From positions 25,337 through 89,336 of the forward strand of contig CAZGHI010000004.1 of assembly GCA_964525565.1 (NCBI GenBank): a DNA stretch of 64,000 nt, in the 5' to 3' direction. A program made the position numbers and the translations under genes. Positions 19,276-28,523 of the stretch are shown here, in pieces. The first letter of the stretch is position 1, and the number at the start of each line of letters is the position of its first letter. The stretch comes from OLB6 sp964525565. Lineage in GTDB: Bacteria > Bacteroidota > Ignavibacteria > Kapaibacteriales > Kapaibacteriaceae. The notes under the pieces were generated by a model. The model was not told the DNA's origin and ran no database searches. It saw only the letters and a program-made list of their open reading frames with translations.

Positions 19276-20937
19276 TTATCTCTCGTCAACTTGAATTCCG
19301 AGAAGTTGTGGTGGTCGATATTGATGCCTGCCCAATGCACTAAAGAGCTGGTTGGTACTAAAGATGAATCCTCCGAATCGACCTTCCTGCAGGTTATATG
19401 CAAAGTCAAACCGAAAGATGGCATCGGAGCCACTTGCCTTTAGATTGTGAATCCGAAATCCAAGACCTATTGCATGTTTCACTCCCACTGACGTGAGAGA
19501 AACGCCCTGATTCCAAGCCGTACCTACATCGTAAAATGCAACAGCACTGAATCCCACAACCCATGCACGCCACCCCGGAAACCATCGCGCCTCCACATTC
19601 CCCACCGCTCTGTTGTCGCCCGTAAGCTGATTTGCTGCATACCCGCGCAAGCCTGCTTCAAAGTCCAGCACAAGCTGGTGGAATGCATTCCAATTCCACA
19701 CGGTCTGCGTGCGTAAGCGGGTGGCCAGCACTACATGCTCGTGCAAGCGCCAATGCGCAATGCCCTGCACACCAACAAAGGTGTACAGCGGTACTGTTCC
19801 GGAAAAAGCGTCGCTCTGAGATTGAGCACCAAATCCCGATGCTCCCTGAATCTGACCGAACAGATAAACCTTTTCACTAGGCATAATGCTTTTCTCTGCT
19901 TCCCCACCGATGTACCACATGGTTTGTCCACCTTTGCCTAGTGAGAATACCCGTCCGAGAATGGCATTACCCCAGCCCCCTTCCATTAGATCTTCAGTTT
20001 CGTAGCCGTCGAGAAATACACTCCGACGGTATTCCTGCTGCAGCGACGAAAAGCTGATGAGAATGTGCCCCGTATTGTCGAAAGCCTGCCGAGATTCCGG
20101 AAGCGTACGGTTCACGTCGTTCACACCTACGGCAGCGCTCACAAACAACAAGTCAGCATCACCGTACGACTGTGATATCCACCCGCGCAGTTCCCTATCG
20201 TGAAAGGGAAGAAGCATCGGAGCTGAATTCTTCGGATATGCAAATGCATTACCGTAACGATTCGCCCCCCCCAAGCCAAAAGCCCAAGGCGTGAGTGTGG
20301 TTCGGTAGGGTTTGGTAATCTGCAGCAACTGTTCCGTCCGGAATCTGTTCGATTGCAAGGCAGCCTCCAACCACAGTTCCGTTCGGAATAATCTTCGCTG
20401 ATTGAGTTTTACCATTCCCTCCCAGCCAATGTCGTTTTCTGTTCGGTAGATGGCCTGAACACCCACGGCTGTTGCGGTACCAAACAAATTGGATTCTTCG
20501 AGTTTGAATCCAATGTTAGTTATCCCTCCTCCTGTTCCGTATATCACAGCAGGTCGGAGTGAAAAACGGTCCTGAGTAACGATGTACATGTCCACAGAGT
20601 CATTTACATCGCGGTTTGCCCCAACAGGCTGCGTTCGAACGTTTACACTGCTAAACAGCCCGGTACGGCGTAGATTCCTTTCAATTTCGAGTACTATGTC
20701 CGGATCGGCTGTGTCGCCCTCCACAATCATCAGCTCGTCTTCAATGATATAACTCCGTGTAAGCGAGTGGAGGGCATTCGCTAAGGGTGCCGCAAAGAAC
20801 CAGTCACCGCTTGTACTGTCGAACACGTCTAACTGATCAATGTAAATATTGCGGATCACCTGGGAGTGAACCACACAACTAAGATAGAGAGAGCAGAACA
20901 GAAGAATAACAAACGGCATCGCGCGCATACAATTCAC
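19276..20937 (-). CDS. Omp85-superfamily outer-membrane protein (short BamA/TamA-like)
   Basis: 553 residues: a signal peptide (AMPFVILLFCSLYLSCVVHSQ), a POTRA-like stretch (about 30-120; VIRNIYIDQLDVFD ... RNLRRTGLFSSVNV), then a beta-barrel of about 400 residues. The barrel has the Omp85 lid motif as RGYAANQLTGDNR and the late strand AFYDVGTAW. Omp85 proteins insert or translocate proteins or lipids at the outer membrane. With one POTRA-like domain this is not a canonical BamA, and its substrate is unknown. A GTG start at 20937 overlaps the ptsI stop and has AAGGA seven bases upstream; an ATG three codons later is possible. A run of eight C lies at 20265-20272. Confidence 0.85.
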   Translation of the reverse strand: MNCMRAMPFVILLFCSLYLSCVVHSQVIRNIYIDQLDVFDSTSGDWFFAAPLANALHSLTRSYIIEDELMIVEGDTADPDIVLEIERNLRRTGLFSSVNVRTQPVGANRDVNDSVDMYIVTQDRFSLRPAVIYGTGGGITNIGFKLEESNLFGTATAVGVQAIYRTENDIGWEGMVKLNQRRLFRTELWLEAALQSNRFRTEQLLQITKPYRTTLTPWAFGLGGANRYGNAFAYPKNSAPMLLPFHDRELRGWISQSYGDADLLFVSAAVGVNDVNRTLPESRQAFDNTGHILISFSSLQQEYRRSVFLDGYETEDLMEGGWGNAILGRVFSLGKGGQTMWYIGGEAEKSIMPSEKVYLFGQIQGASGFGAQSQSDAFSGTVPLYTFVGVQGIAHWRLHEHVVLATRLRTQTVWNWNAFHQLVLDFEAGLRGYAANQLTGDNRAVGNVEARWFPGWRAWVVGFSAVAFYDVGTAWNQGVSLTSVGVKHAIGLGFRIHNLKASGSDAIFRFDFAYNLQEGRFGGFIFSTNQLFSALGRHQYRPPQLLGIQVDER

Positions 20938-22682
20938 ACGAGGTCATCCTTTCCCCGCCACGCGTTAATACCGTTCAGCACCTGATACACTTGTTGTGTT
21001 GTTGAACAACTTTGTAGTTGTTGAACAAGCTCTTCACACATCACGTAACTCACGTTTCGAATGCGACGTTTCATTTCGAGGAGCAAACGCGGTGTTACGC
21101 TAAGTTCCCTGATACCTAAACCAACAAGCATTTCCGTTGCCGATGCATGTCCGGCCATTTCACCGCATACGCTAATACTGCGCCCATACTTGTTTGCCGC
21201 TCGCACAATAATCTTCACTAGTCGTATCACGGCAGGGTGCAGAGGATCAAAGATGTCGGCCACTAAATCATTCGTACGGTCGGTAGCAAGAGCGTATTGT
21301 GCCAAGTCGTTTGTACCTATACTCATAAAGTCTGCGCGGCGCGCAAATGTCTCTGCCATCATTGCGGCTGCAGGCGTTTCAATCATTACGCCTACAGGCA
21401 TATCCTTATCGTACTCGATACCTTCCTGGTCGAGTTGATTTTTACATTTATTGATAATTGACTGTGCTGCTTCGATCTCTTCCACCATGGAAATCATTGG
21501 CAACATCAGGCGTACGTTTCGATGCACCGACGCCCGCAGGATAGCATTCACCTGCTGTTCAAAAATGTCCGGTCGGTACAGCAAAAAACGAATTCCACGC
21601 AGTCCAAGAGCAGGGTTTTCTTCGCGATGAGGGATGCCTTGACGAAACTTGTCGCTGCCAACGTCAAATGCACGTATGGTTACCGGGTGCGGATAAGCAC
21701 GCTCCACAATGTCGCGGTACCATGCAGCCTGCTCCTCGGTACTGGGGTAGCGTCCTAGTCGCATGAGCAGGAACTCGGTACGCAGCAGCCCCACACCCTC
21801 GCCCCCAGCCATCATGGCGGCATCTACCTGCTCGGGCTCGTCTATGTTTGCCAGCAGTGCTACAGTCACACCGTCGGTAGTTACAGCAGGCGCACCTACT
21901 AATTTCCCCAGTTGCTGCCGGTATTCTTCAGCCTGGTGTGCCTTCTGCCGATATACTGCAAGTGTTTCGTTATCAGGATTTATAGCCACGATACCGGCAT
22001 AGCCATCAACGACGACAACGTCGCCATCACGCACTTTATCGGAAGCACCTTTGATTCCGATAACGGCTGGATATCCCATATCCCGGGCCAGAATACACAC
22101 GTGAGAATTGATACCGCCTACCTCAGTCACGTACCCTAGGGTTTGTGTGGACTTGAAGAACAACATGTCTTGCGGTGTGATGTTCGGAGCAACTACGATA
22201 CTATCATAGCCGGCTGCATGGCTTAGGGTACGGTTTCTGAGTACGGAGATCAACCGCTCTTTCACCATGTCCAGATCTTGAGCTCGCGAGCGTAGGTAGG
22301 GGTCGGCAGACCGATACAACATTGTTCGGTGCGCATCGAATTCCCGAGCGACGCCTGCTTCGGCCGTTATTCCCGTACGCACTCTGTCGGCCACGCTCTT
22401 CTGCATCACCTGGTCGGCAACAATCTGCATGTAGCCATCCACAATGTTCACGGCAGTCGGTCCTTCGCGCATAGCAAGCTGTTTTGCTTGCACAAGCTCT
22501 TCCATAACAGTTTGAATTGCACCGTGAAACCGATCCAACTCTGTAGCAATACGCTCGGGCTCAACCTGCTCGGCAGCATCCACGGGTTGCTCGTGGTTCA
22601 AAACAAACGCTTTCCCGATAGCAATACCGGGAGAGGCAGGAATGCCCTTCAGAACAAAGCTCGTTGTAGTTCGATCAGCCAT
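20934..22682 (-). CDS. ptsI: Phosphoenolpyruvate-protein phosphotransferase (Enzyme I)
   Basis: Enzyme I of the PTS, which moves phosphate from phosphoenolpyruvate to HPr. 582 residues. The phospho-accepting histidine is H194 in GGINSHVCILARDMGYPAVIG, and the C-terminal PEP-binding barrel has TEFLLM, IGTNDLAQYALATDR and the catalytic cysteine in SVCGEMAG. ATG 22682 overlaps the last base of the ptsH stop region, the usual translational coupling. No sugar-specific EII gene is visible in this window, so a regulatory rather than transport role is plausible. Confidence 0.96.
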   Translation of the reverse strand: MADRTTTSFVLKGIPASPGIAIGKAFVLNHEQPVDAAEQVEPERIATELDRFHGAIQTVMEELVQAKQLAMREGPTAVNIVDGYMQIVADQVMQKSVADRVRTGITAEAGVAREFDAHRTMLYRSADPYLRSRAQDLDMVKERLISVLRNRTLSHAAGYDSIVVAPNITPQDMLFFKSTQTLGYVTEVGGINSHVCILARDMGYPAVIGIKGASDKVRDGDVVVVDGYAGIVAINPDNETLAVYRQKAHQAEEYRQQLGKLVGAPAVTTDGVTVALLANIDEPEQVDAAMMAGGEGVGLLRTEFLLMRLGRYPSTEEQAAWYRDIVERAYPHPVTIRAFDVGSDKFRQGIPHREENPALGLRGIRFLLYRPDIFEQQVNAILRASVHRNVRLMLPMISMVEEIEAAQSIINKCKNQLDQEGIEYDKDMPVGVMIETPAAAMMAETFARRADFMSIGTNDLAQYALATDRTNDLVADIFDPLHPAVIRLVKIIVRAANKYGRSISVCGEMAGHASATEMLVGLGIRELSVTPRLLLEMKRRIRNVSYVMCEELVQQLQSCSTTQQVYQVLNGINAWRGKDDLV

Positions 22683-22948
22683 CACTGCTCTCCAAACCCT
22701 GACGCGAAGAGTTCCGTTAATGCCGCTGCCGCTTCCACCTCGTCCGGACCGTCAACAGTTAGCCCGAGCGTACTTCCACGTTCGGCTGCAAGCGTCATTA
22801 CACCTATGATACTCTTTGCATTAATGCTAAAACCGTCGCGCTCGAGATAGATGTCGCTCACGTATTGCGAAGCCACCTTTACAAGCATAGCTGCCGGTCG
22901 TGTATGAAGTCCTGCCCTGTTCGTAACCTGAACGGTAGTTTCAATCAT
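22682..22948 (-). CDS. ptsH: Phosphocarrier protein HPr
   Basis: 88 residues, standard HPr length. The EI-phosphorylated histidine is H15 in RAGLHTRPA. The regulatory serine is S46 in NAKSIIGVM, exactly where HPr kinase/phosphorylase acts in organisms that have it; that enzyme is not in this window. The start overlaps the tsaC stop by four bases and the end overlaps ptsI. This tight coupling implies co-expression of HPr, Enzyme I and the tRNA-modification enzyme. Confidence 0.95.
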   Translation of the reverse strand: MIETTVQVTNRAGLHTRPAAMLVKVASQYVSDIYLERDGFSINAKSIIGVMTLAAERGSTLGLTVDGPDEVEAAAALTELFASGFGEQ

Positions 22949-23934
22949 TGCCCTGCGATTTCCCTCCCTAACTTTCCGGATGCTCGTTCCAGTCTATCCA
23001 TCAGCGCTGTGTTTGCACGTATCGAATCAGTACAAAGTACAAGAATTTCTGCAACTCCCGCATCATCAGCATCCCGCAACTCTGCGTACAGGTTCTGCGG
23101 TGTAAGCACAACCCCATTGACGCTCGAGCCGGGTGGCACCAACGTGCGGTGATGCACAGCTTCTTGCTGATGCTTTAACAACTCTTCTGTTGAATAGCAG
23201 AGCACTACACGGGCACGTGGCGCGTAATGCCGATATCTGGTTCCGGGCACACGAATTCGTCCACCTTCCAACGAACCGGCATACATCACCTCCAGCTTAC
23301 AATGCTGCTGGATGAGCTCCAGAGTAATTGCTCCAGGCCGCAGCACAACCACAGCATTCGCCGTTACGTGGACGATAGTGCTTTCGAGACCTTCTTCGCA
23401 GGTACCACCATCTACAGTTGGCACCATGCCATTGTAGTCAGACAAAACATGTAGGGCTGATGTTGGGCTGGGCGAACCAGAACGATTGGCGCTTGGAGCA
23501 ACAAGAGGGCACCCCACCCCAGAAATAATCTCAAGTGCCACCTCGTGTTTTGGACACCGAATGGCAACGGTATCCTGTCCGGCCGTGACCTCCCCAGGCA
23601 ACGATGCTACTAGCGGCACCACAATCGTAAGTGGCCCGGGCCAAAAAATTTCGGCTAGGTGCATTGAGACCGGGTCGAACAGTCCAATCTGCTCAGCCAT
23701 GTGAAGAGAATCAACGTGTACAATTAGGGGATTGTCGGCAGGCCTTTGTTTCCGGTTAAAGATGGCTCGTACTGCTATCGCGGAATCAGCACGAGCTGCC
23801 AAACCATATACCGTTTCCGTTGGAATTGCCACAACGTTATGGTTCCGAAGAAGGGTGATTGCTTGTTCTACGGTTACCAATCCACCCTTCTCACGGTGGT
23901 AACCCCGCCTATTGTATTCTGATGATTCCGTCAT
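22945..23934 (-). CDS. tsaC: L-threonylcarbamoyladenylate synthase (Sua5 type)
   Basis: Makes threonylcarbamoyl-AMP from threonine, bicarbonate and ATP, the first step of the t6A37 tRNA modification. 329 residues. The YrdC-like domain (about 20-210) shows PTETVYGLAARAD, FNRKQRPADNPLIVH, WPGPLTIV, APSANRSGSPSPTS and STIVHV. A C-terminal extension with the linker PGTRYRHYAPRARVVL is the Sua5 domain missing from short TsaC. The ATG follows CACGTTTGC directly, close to the local promoter box, so the transcript may be leaderless. It is the first gene of a five-gene operon. Confidence 0.95.
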   Translation of the reverse strand: MTESSEYNRRGYHREKGGLVTVEQAITLLRNHNVVAIPTETVYGLAARADSAIAVRAIFNRKQRPADNPLIVHVDSLHMAEQIGLFDPVSMHLAEIFWPGPLTIVVPLVASLPGEVTAGQDTVAIRCPKHEVALEIISGVGCPLVAPSANRSGSPSPTSALHVLSDYNGMVPTVDGGTCEEGLESTIVHVTANAVVVLRPGAITLELIQQHCKLEVMYAGSLEGGRIRVPGTRYRHYAPRARVVLCYSTEELLKHQQEAVHHRTLVPPGSSVNGVVLTPQNLYAELRDADDAGVAEILVLCTDSIRANTALMDRLERASGKLGREIAGQ

Positions 23935-23974
23935 GCAAACGTGAAGTTAGCAGTTGTGCAGGTAGCTTCAGTTC

Positions 23975-23982
23975 TAGTTTTG
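23975..23982 (+). promoter_or_regulatory. -7 promoter element (TAGTTTTG) of glgP
   Basis: Exact TAnnTTTG match four bases before the glgP ATG. There is no Shine-Dalgarno, consistent with a leaderless mRNA. Confidence 0.55.
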
Positions 23983-23986
23983 TGGT

Positions 23987-26554
23987 ATGAAGCCAGTTAC
24001 CACGTTCGTTGTCTCGCCTACCATGCCGTCATCACTGATGGCTCTGAAAGAAATTGCATATAACTACTGGTGGTGTTGGAATGAGGAGGCCGCCGGTTTG
24101 TTCCGGCGTTTAGATGCAAAGCTCTGGGAGGATGTATTCCACAATCCGGTTGCGATGATTTCCCGCCTTTCACACGACAGGCTGGTGCAACTATCGCAAA
24201 GGCCGGAATTCATCAACCGGCTTAACGATATCCATCGGCAGTTTCGCACGTACATGGAGGGTAAAGCATGGTATGCCTCCACGGAGCTGAAGCAGAATCA
24301 GTACGTTGCATACTTCTGTGCTGAGTTCGGCATTCACGAGAGCTTCTCAAGCTACTCCGGCGGATTAGGCGTGCTTGCAGGGGATCACTTGAAGAGTTCC
24401 AGCGATTTAGGTATTCCGCTGGTTGGTATTGGACTCCTCTACCAAGAGGGTTACTTCCGTCAGTATCTCACACAAAATGGCTGGCAAAACGAGCAGTATG
24501 TAGAAGTTGACTTTCACGATCTACCGGTAACACGGGTTACTCGCGGTGACGGTAAACCTTTGCTCGTTAGCGTGGACTTGCCCATCGGTACGGCACACGC
24601 ACAAATCTGGAGAATTAATGTTGGAAGATTACCACTGTATTTGTTGGACACGAACGTACCGGAGAACGCTACTGACCAGCTCCGTAACATCACCGATCGG
24701 CTGTACGGCGGTGATACGAACACACGCATCATGCAGGAAATGCTCTTGGGTATTGGAGGCGTGCGAGCTTTAGAGGCACTGGGAATTCATCCTGCCGCAA
24801 TCCACCTGAACGAAGGTCATGCAGCCTACGCCACTCTGGAACGGACCCGACAGTTCATGATCCGCTATAGCCTGAATTTCGAAGAGGCTTGGCAGGTTAC
24901 AAAGAATACAACCGTTTTTACGACACACACACCTGTACCAGCAGGCAACGAAGTTTTTTACCACGAGCAACTGCAGCCCTTTTTCGAAGATTATGTTAAG
25001 GGGCTTGGGATCACCTGGGAAAGGTTTCTCAAGTTAGGTTCGTTTGGGGAACCAGACGAAGCGGCCGGCTTTTCCATGACAATTCTGGGACTACGTGGAA
25101 GCGCTTACCGTAATGGCGTTAGCAAACTTCACGGAGAGGTGGCCCGGGAAATGTGGAAAAATGTCTGGAAAGATTTTACTGTGGACGAGGTGCCCATAAC
25201 CTCTATAACCAACGGCATCCATATTCAAACCTGGGTTGCTCCGGAAATTGCTGAACTATATGACCGCTACCTGGGATCTCAGTGGCGAACCGAGCCATTT
25301 GAACCTCGTTCTTGGGACAATGTTGATGCCATATCGTCTATCGAACTATGGCGTGTTCACGAACGCAGACGCGAACGACTCATCATCGGCGCTCGCGAAC
25401 ACATCCTTTCAAAACACTCTGCCTCGCTTACCCAAAGCCAGGTATCCCATATACACAACTGCTTGGATCCTGATGTGTTAACAGTAGGATTCGCACGGCG
25501 GTTTGCTACATACAAACGTGCTAGTCTGTTGATGACAGACATGGACAGACTGGCATCAATCGTTAATAACGCAGACAAGCCGGTACAATTCATCCTTGCA
25601 GGTAAAGCACACCCCCGCGATACGGCCGGCAAGGAACTAATCCAACGGGTGCATTCATTGATAGCTCAACATCACCTGTCGCATCGCATCGTATTCCTGG
25701 AGGATTACAACATGGATGTAGCCCGACTGATGGTGCGTGGTTGCGACGTTTGGCTGAATACGCCACGAAAACCCTACGAAGCTTCTGGCACGAGTGGAAT
25801 GAAGGCTGCTGTGAACGGTTGCCTTCACTTCTCCATTCTGGATGGTTGGTGGGCTGAAGCGTATAATGGAGAAAATGGCTTTGCTATCGGCCGAGGCGAG
25901 TCCTTTGACCCCGAAGAACAGGATGCTGCCGATGCCATGACCTTATACGATATTCTCGAACATGCCATCATACCAACATTTTACGACGTGTCCAACGGAG
26001 GAAGAGTACCCGAACGCTGGGTTGCAATGATGAAGAGATGCATCCGCACATTGGCCCCTCGGTTTAGTGCACTGCGCATGGTACAGGAATACACAACTAC
26101 CTTTTACAGGAAGGCAATGGAATCCCATGGCACCATGACGGCCAACCATGCTGATGCAGCACGCCAGGCCGTAAGGTTCTTTGACGCAGTCCGTGCCACG
26201 TGGGACGATGTATCTGTTCGGGACGTAACGATCCATGGCACTTCGGGAGCATCTGTAGGTAGCACAATACACGTGAATGCTGCCGTACATACTGGAACAT
26301 TGGCTCCGACTGACGTACTCGTGCAAGCCGTGTATGGCAGGTTAAATAGCAAGGGAGAAATACTCAATGCCACCTACCTACCATTAAAACCTGTATCGTT
26401 GGACAACGGAGTCACGCTATTCGAAGGGTCGTTCGTTTGCGAATCAAGTGGTGAAATTGGTTGTACCGTACGTGTGCTCCCAACTCATCCAACGCTGGCA
26501 AATGTTGTTGACAGTTTTCTTGTGAAGTATGCCAATGGTGTCACCAATTCGTAA
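23987..26554 (+). CDS. glgP: Alpha-glucan phosphorylase (DUF3417-containing GlgP)
   Basis: GT35 phosphorylase releasing glucose-1-phosphate from glycogen or maltodextrins. 855 residues, the length of the bacterial/archaeal subfamily with an N-terminal DUF3417 domain (ALKEIAYNYWWCWNEEA at about residue 20). The catalytic core holds AYFCAEFGIHESFSSYSGGLGVLAGDHLKSSSD (given here only in part: EFGIHES, GGLGVLAGDH), HLNEGHAAY, and the pyridoxal-phosphate lysine in SGTSGMKAAVNG. The final 130 residues form the beta-rich C-terminal domain usual in this group. It is divergent from tsaC, with only 52 bases between the two starts. Confidence 0.95.
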   Translation: MKPVTTFVVSPTMPSSLMALKEIAYNYWWCWNEEAAGLFRRLDAKLWEDVFHNPVAMISRLSHDRLVQLSQRPEFINRLNDIHRQFRTYMEGKAWYASTELKQNQYVAYFCAEFGIHESFSSYSGGLGVLAGDHLKSSSDLGIPLVGIGLLYQEGYFRQYLTQNGWQNEQYVEVDFHDLPVTRVTRGDGKPLLVSVDLPIGTAHAQIWRINVGRLPLYLLDTNVPENATDQLRNITDRLYGGDTNTRIMQEMLLGIGGVRALEALGIHPAAIHLNEGHAAYATLERTRQFMIRYSLNFEEAWQVTKNTTVFTTHTPVPAGNEVFYHEQLQPFFEDYVKGLGITWERFLKLGSFGEPDEAAGFSMTILGLRGSAYRNGVSKLHGEVAREMWKNVWKDFTVDEVPITSITNGIHIQTWVAPEIAELYDRYLGSQWRTEPFEPRSWDNVDAISSIELWRVHERRRERLIIGAREHILSKHSASLTQSQVSHIHNCLDPDVLTVGFARRFATYKRASLLMTDMDRLASIVNNADKPVQFILAGKAHPRDTAGKELIQRVHSLIAQHHLSHRIVFLEDYNMDVARLMVRGCDVWLNTPRKPYEASGTSGMKAAVNGCLHFSILDGWWAEAYNGENGFAIGRGESFDPEEQDAADAMTLYDILEHAIIPTFYDVSNGGRVPERWVAMMKRCIRTLAPRFSALRMVQEYTTTFYRKAMESHGTMTANHADAARQAVRFFDAVRATWDDVSVRDVTIHGTSGASVGSTIHVNAAVHTGTLAPTDVLVQAVYGRLNSKGEILNATYLPLKPVSLDNGVTLFEGSFVCESSGEIGCTVRVLPTHPTLANVVDSFLVKYANGVTNS

Positions 26555-26637
26555 ATCAGTTGTTTTATTGTTTTACCATGTCGGTCGTAAAGAATATCTT
26601 ACGATCTAATTCCTGTTCACATTCTGTTAATGCACAC

Positions 26638-28430
26638 ATGGCCAAACGCATTATTGCTACGTTAATTTTCGCTGTTTTTTGCTCTTTGGGGCTGAAATCA
26701 CAGTTGTCCACCATCACGTTCTTACATAACAGCCCCGACCCTGAACTGGCTGCCGTGGACGTGTACATCACACAAACAGGCAACACATCCAAGGTTGAAG
26801 ACTTTGCCTACAAAAGCGGAACCATCTTCCCCGATGCAATCATTTTCGGAGGTTTCCCGGTTCAAATAAGCATCGGCCCGGCGAACAGTACCTCCGAGGA
26901 AGAAGCTACCTTGGTTCGAGCTACATTCACACCTGAGCCTGACGAGGGTTACCAGGTTGAACTCATTGGAGTTATGGGAGATGAGGGTTGGGCAGAAAAT
27001 CCTGACGGTGTCTCGCTGCAAGCCAGAATCAAGCAGCAGTTGGTACCACTGGTTGAACCCGTTTTTGGAGAGGTAGCAGTAATGTTTTCACAGGGGGTTA
27101 CCGATCTGGAAGAGTGCGATGTCTATGTCCGCGGATCATCCACGCCTCTTTTCGCAGGACTGAAGTTCGGCGATATAACACCAACTCCCAAGAACATAAA
27201 GAGGCAGCGTCACACGATAGACCTAACAAAGGCAGGTGATAAATCAAGAGTCTTGGCATCGTTCGAAGTAGATCTTACTCTCACTTCATCCGACGTGATT
27301 ATTCTTACCTCCTCCGGATTTAAAACGCCGCAAGACAATAAAGGGAGCACGATTGCCATGCGTTTGCTAGGATTCCTTGACGATGGCTCCGTTCTTGAAT
27401 ATGAGTTGCTTACAGGTTCGCAAACAGCACGGGTACAGTTCATTCATGATTCGCCAGACCCAACGGCAACAGTGGTTGACATCTACGTAAACGGTGAACG
27501 CAAGCTGGACAACTTGAATTTTCGCAAAGCATCTTCTTTTGCCGACTACGAAGCTGGCACCCCTGTAATACTTGCCGTTGCTCCGGCAACATCTACTTCG
27601 CCCAACGACGCATTTTTCCGCGATACTCTTGCAGCTTTTCGTCCGGGACGTTCATACCACATCTTGCTGCACGGCGTTCGCGACACATCGAAGTTCGCAA
27701 AGAACCCGGGCGGTTCAGACATCTCTCTGAACTTTACCGTTGCCGAAGGGGCGCTTGAAACATCACCGGAATCGGGTAAGACGGCTGTTCGCATGATTCA
27801 TGGCGTTACCGACCTTGGGCGCTGCAACGTAGCAAGTTCACAAGCAACGTATGCTACATCTCTACCATATAGCGGTGTTACTCCTGAATACATTATTGCC
27901 GAGCCGATAGCGATGGATACCATGTGGGTGTACAACAGCGAAACCGGCAGTAAAATTCGTGGGTGNNNNNNNNNNNNNNNNNNNNNNNNNNNNNNNNNNN
28001 NNNCGCACTTATCTCGGGTTTTATTCGGCCGGACTCTAATCAAAATGGTCAGGACTGGAAACTCATCCTTGTTGACGCAAATGGCGCCGTAAACGACAGA
28101 CTCGTTGCAGTGGACACAGGAACGCCTGGTTCCGTTGACGATATCGTGCCTGGTGCCTTATGGTCTGTTGCCCCCAACCCCGCTGCCAACACCGTAAACG
28201 TAGTTGTGCCCGTCACAAGCGAACAGGCAGATCGTATCGGCGCTCAACCCATGCTACGCCTTGTTTCACTCGCCGGACAGGTCGTGGTTGAAACAAACTG
28301 CAACCTCGATGGGGAGCGCTTGAACGCCTCGCTGTCAGTGTCTGGATTCCCATCCGGCACATATATGATTCAGGTGATTGGATCAGGCAACCGTGTGGTT
28401 GGCGCTGCTCCGCTGCGCGTGAATAGGTAG
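26638..28430 (+). CDS. DUF4397 domain protein with T9SS sorting domain (interrupted by N run)
   Basis: About 590 residues. A signal peptide (MAKRIIATLIFAVFCSLGLKSQ) starts at 26638; a frame opening at 26560 would only add non-signal sequence. Two DUF4397 units are visible: the motif FLHNSPDPELAAVDVYI near residue 29 and FIHDSPDPTATVVDIYVNG near residue 268. The C-terminus (SVAPNPAANTVNVVVP ... FPSGTYMIQVIG) is a T9SS type A sorting domain. It is therefore predicted to be a surface or released beta-sandwich protein; its ligand is unknown. The frame changes at the gap because the run of 38 N is not the true length (a multiple of three is required). Confidence 0.82.
27966..28003. other. Assembly gap (38 N) inside DUF4397 gene
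   Basis: The flanking frames join only if the true length is a multiple of three. Part of the spacer before the sorting domain is hidden. Confidence 0.95.
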
Positions 28431-28457
28431 TCCACCAAATCCTAAGCCCCTTACCAT

Positions 28458-28488
28458 CCCCGCCTTACCTTTTCGTGGTTTGGCGGGG
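28458..28488 (+). terminator. Stem-loop after DUF4397 gene
   Basis: Arms CCCCGCC (28458-28464) and GGCGGGG (28482-28488) with an inner ACC/GGT pair. No T-run follows directly; the T-rich stretch begins about 20 bases later, so termination is possible but not strong. It lies just before the ffh promoter box. Confidence 0.45.
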
Positions 28489-28493
28489 ACTCG

Positions 28494-28501
28494 TATCTTT
28501 G
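28494..28501 (+). promoter_or_regulatory. -7 promoter element (TATCTTTG) of ffh
   Basis: Exact TAnnTTTG match 22 bases before the ffh ATG. The same octamer occurs before the TPP riboswitch at 49568-49575. Confidence 0.5.
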
Positions 28502-28523
28502 TGGCTCTCTTTTTTTACACCCC

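Noticed and set aside
27795..28043. Minus-strand frame crossing the 38-N gap
   Set aside because: Shadow of the DUF4397 gene; it depends on the N length and has no features.
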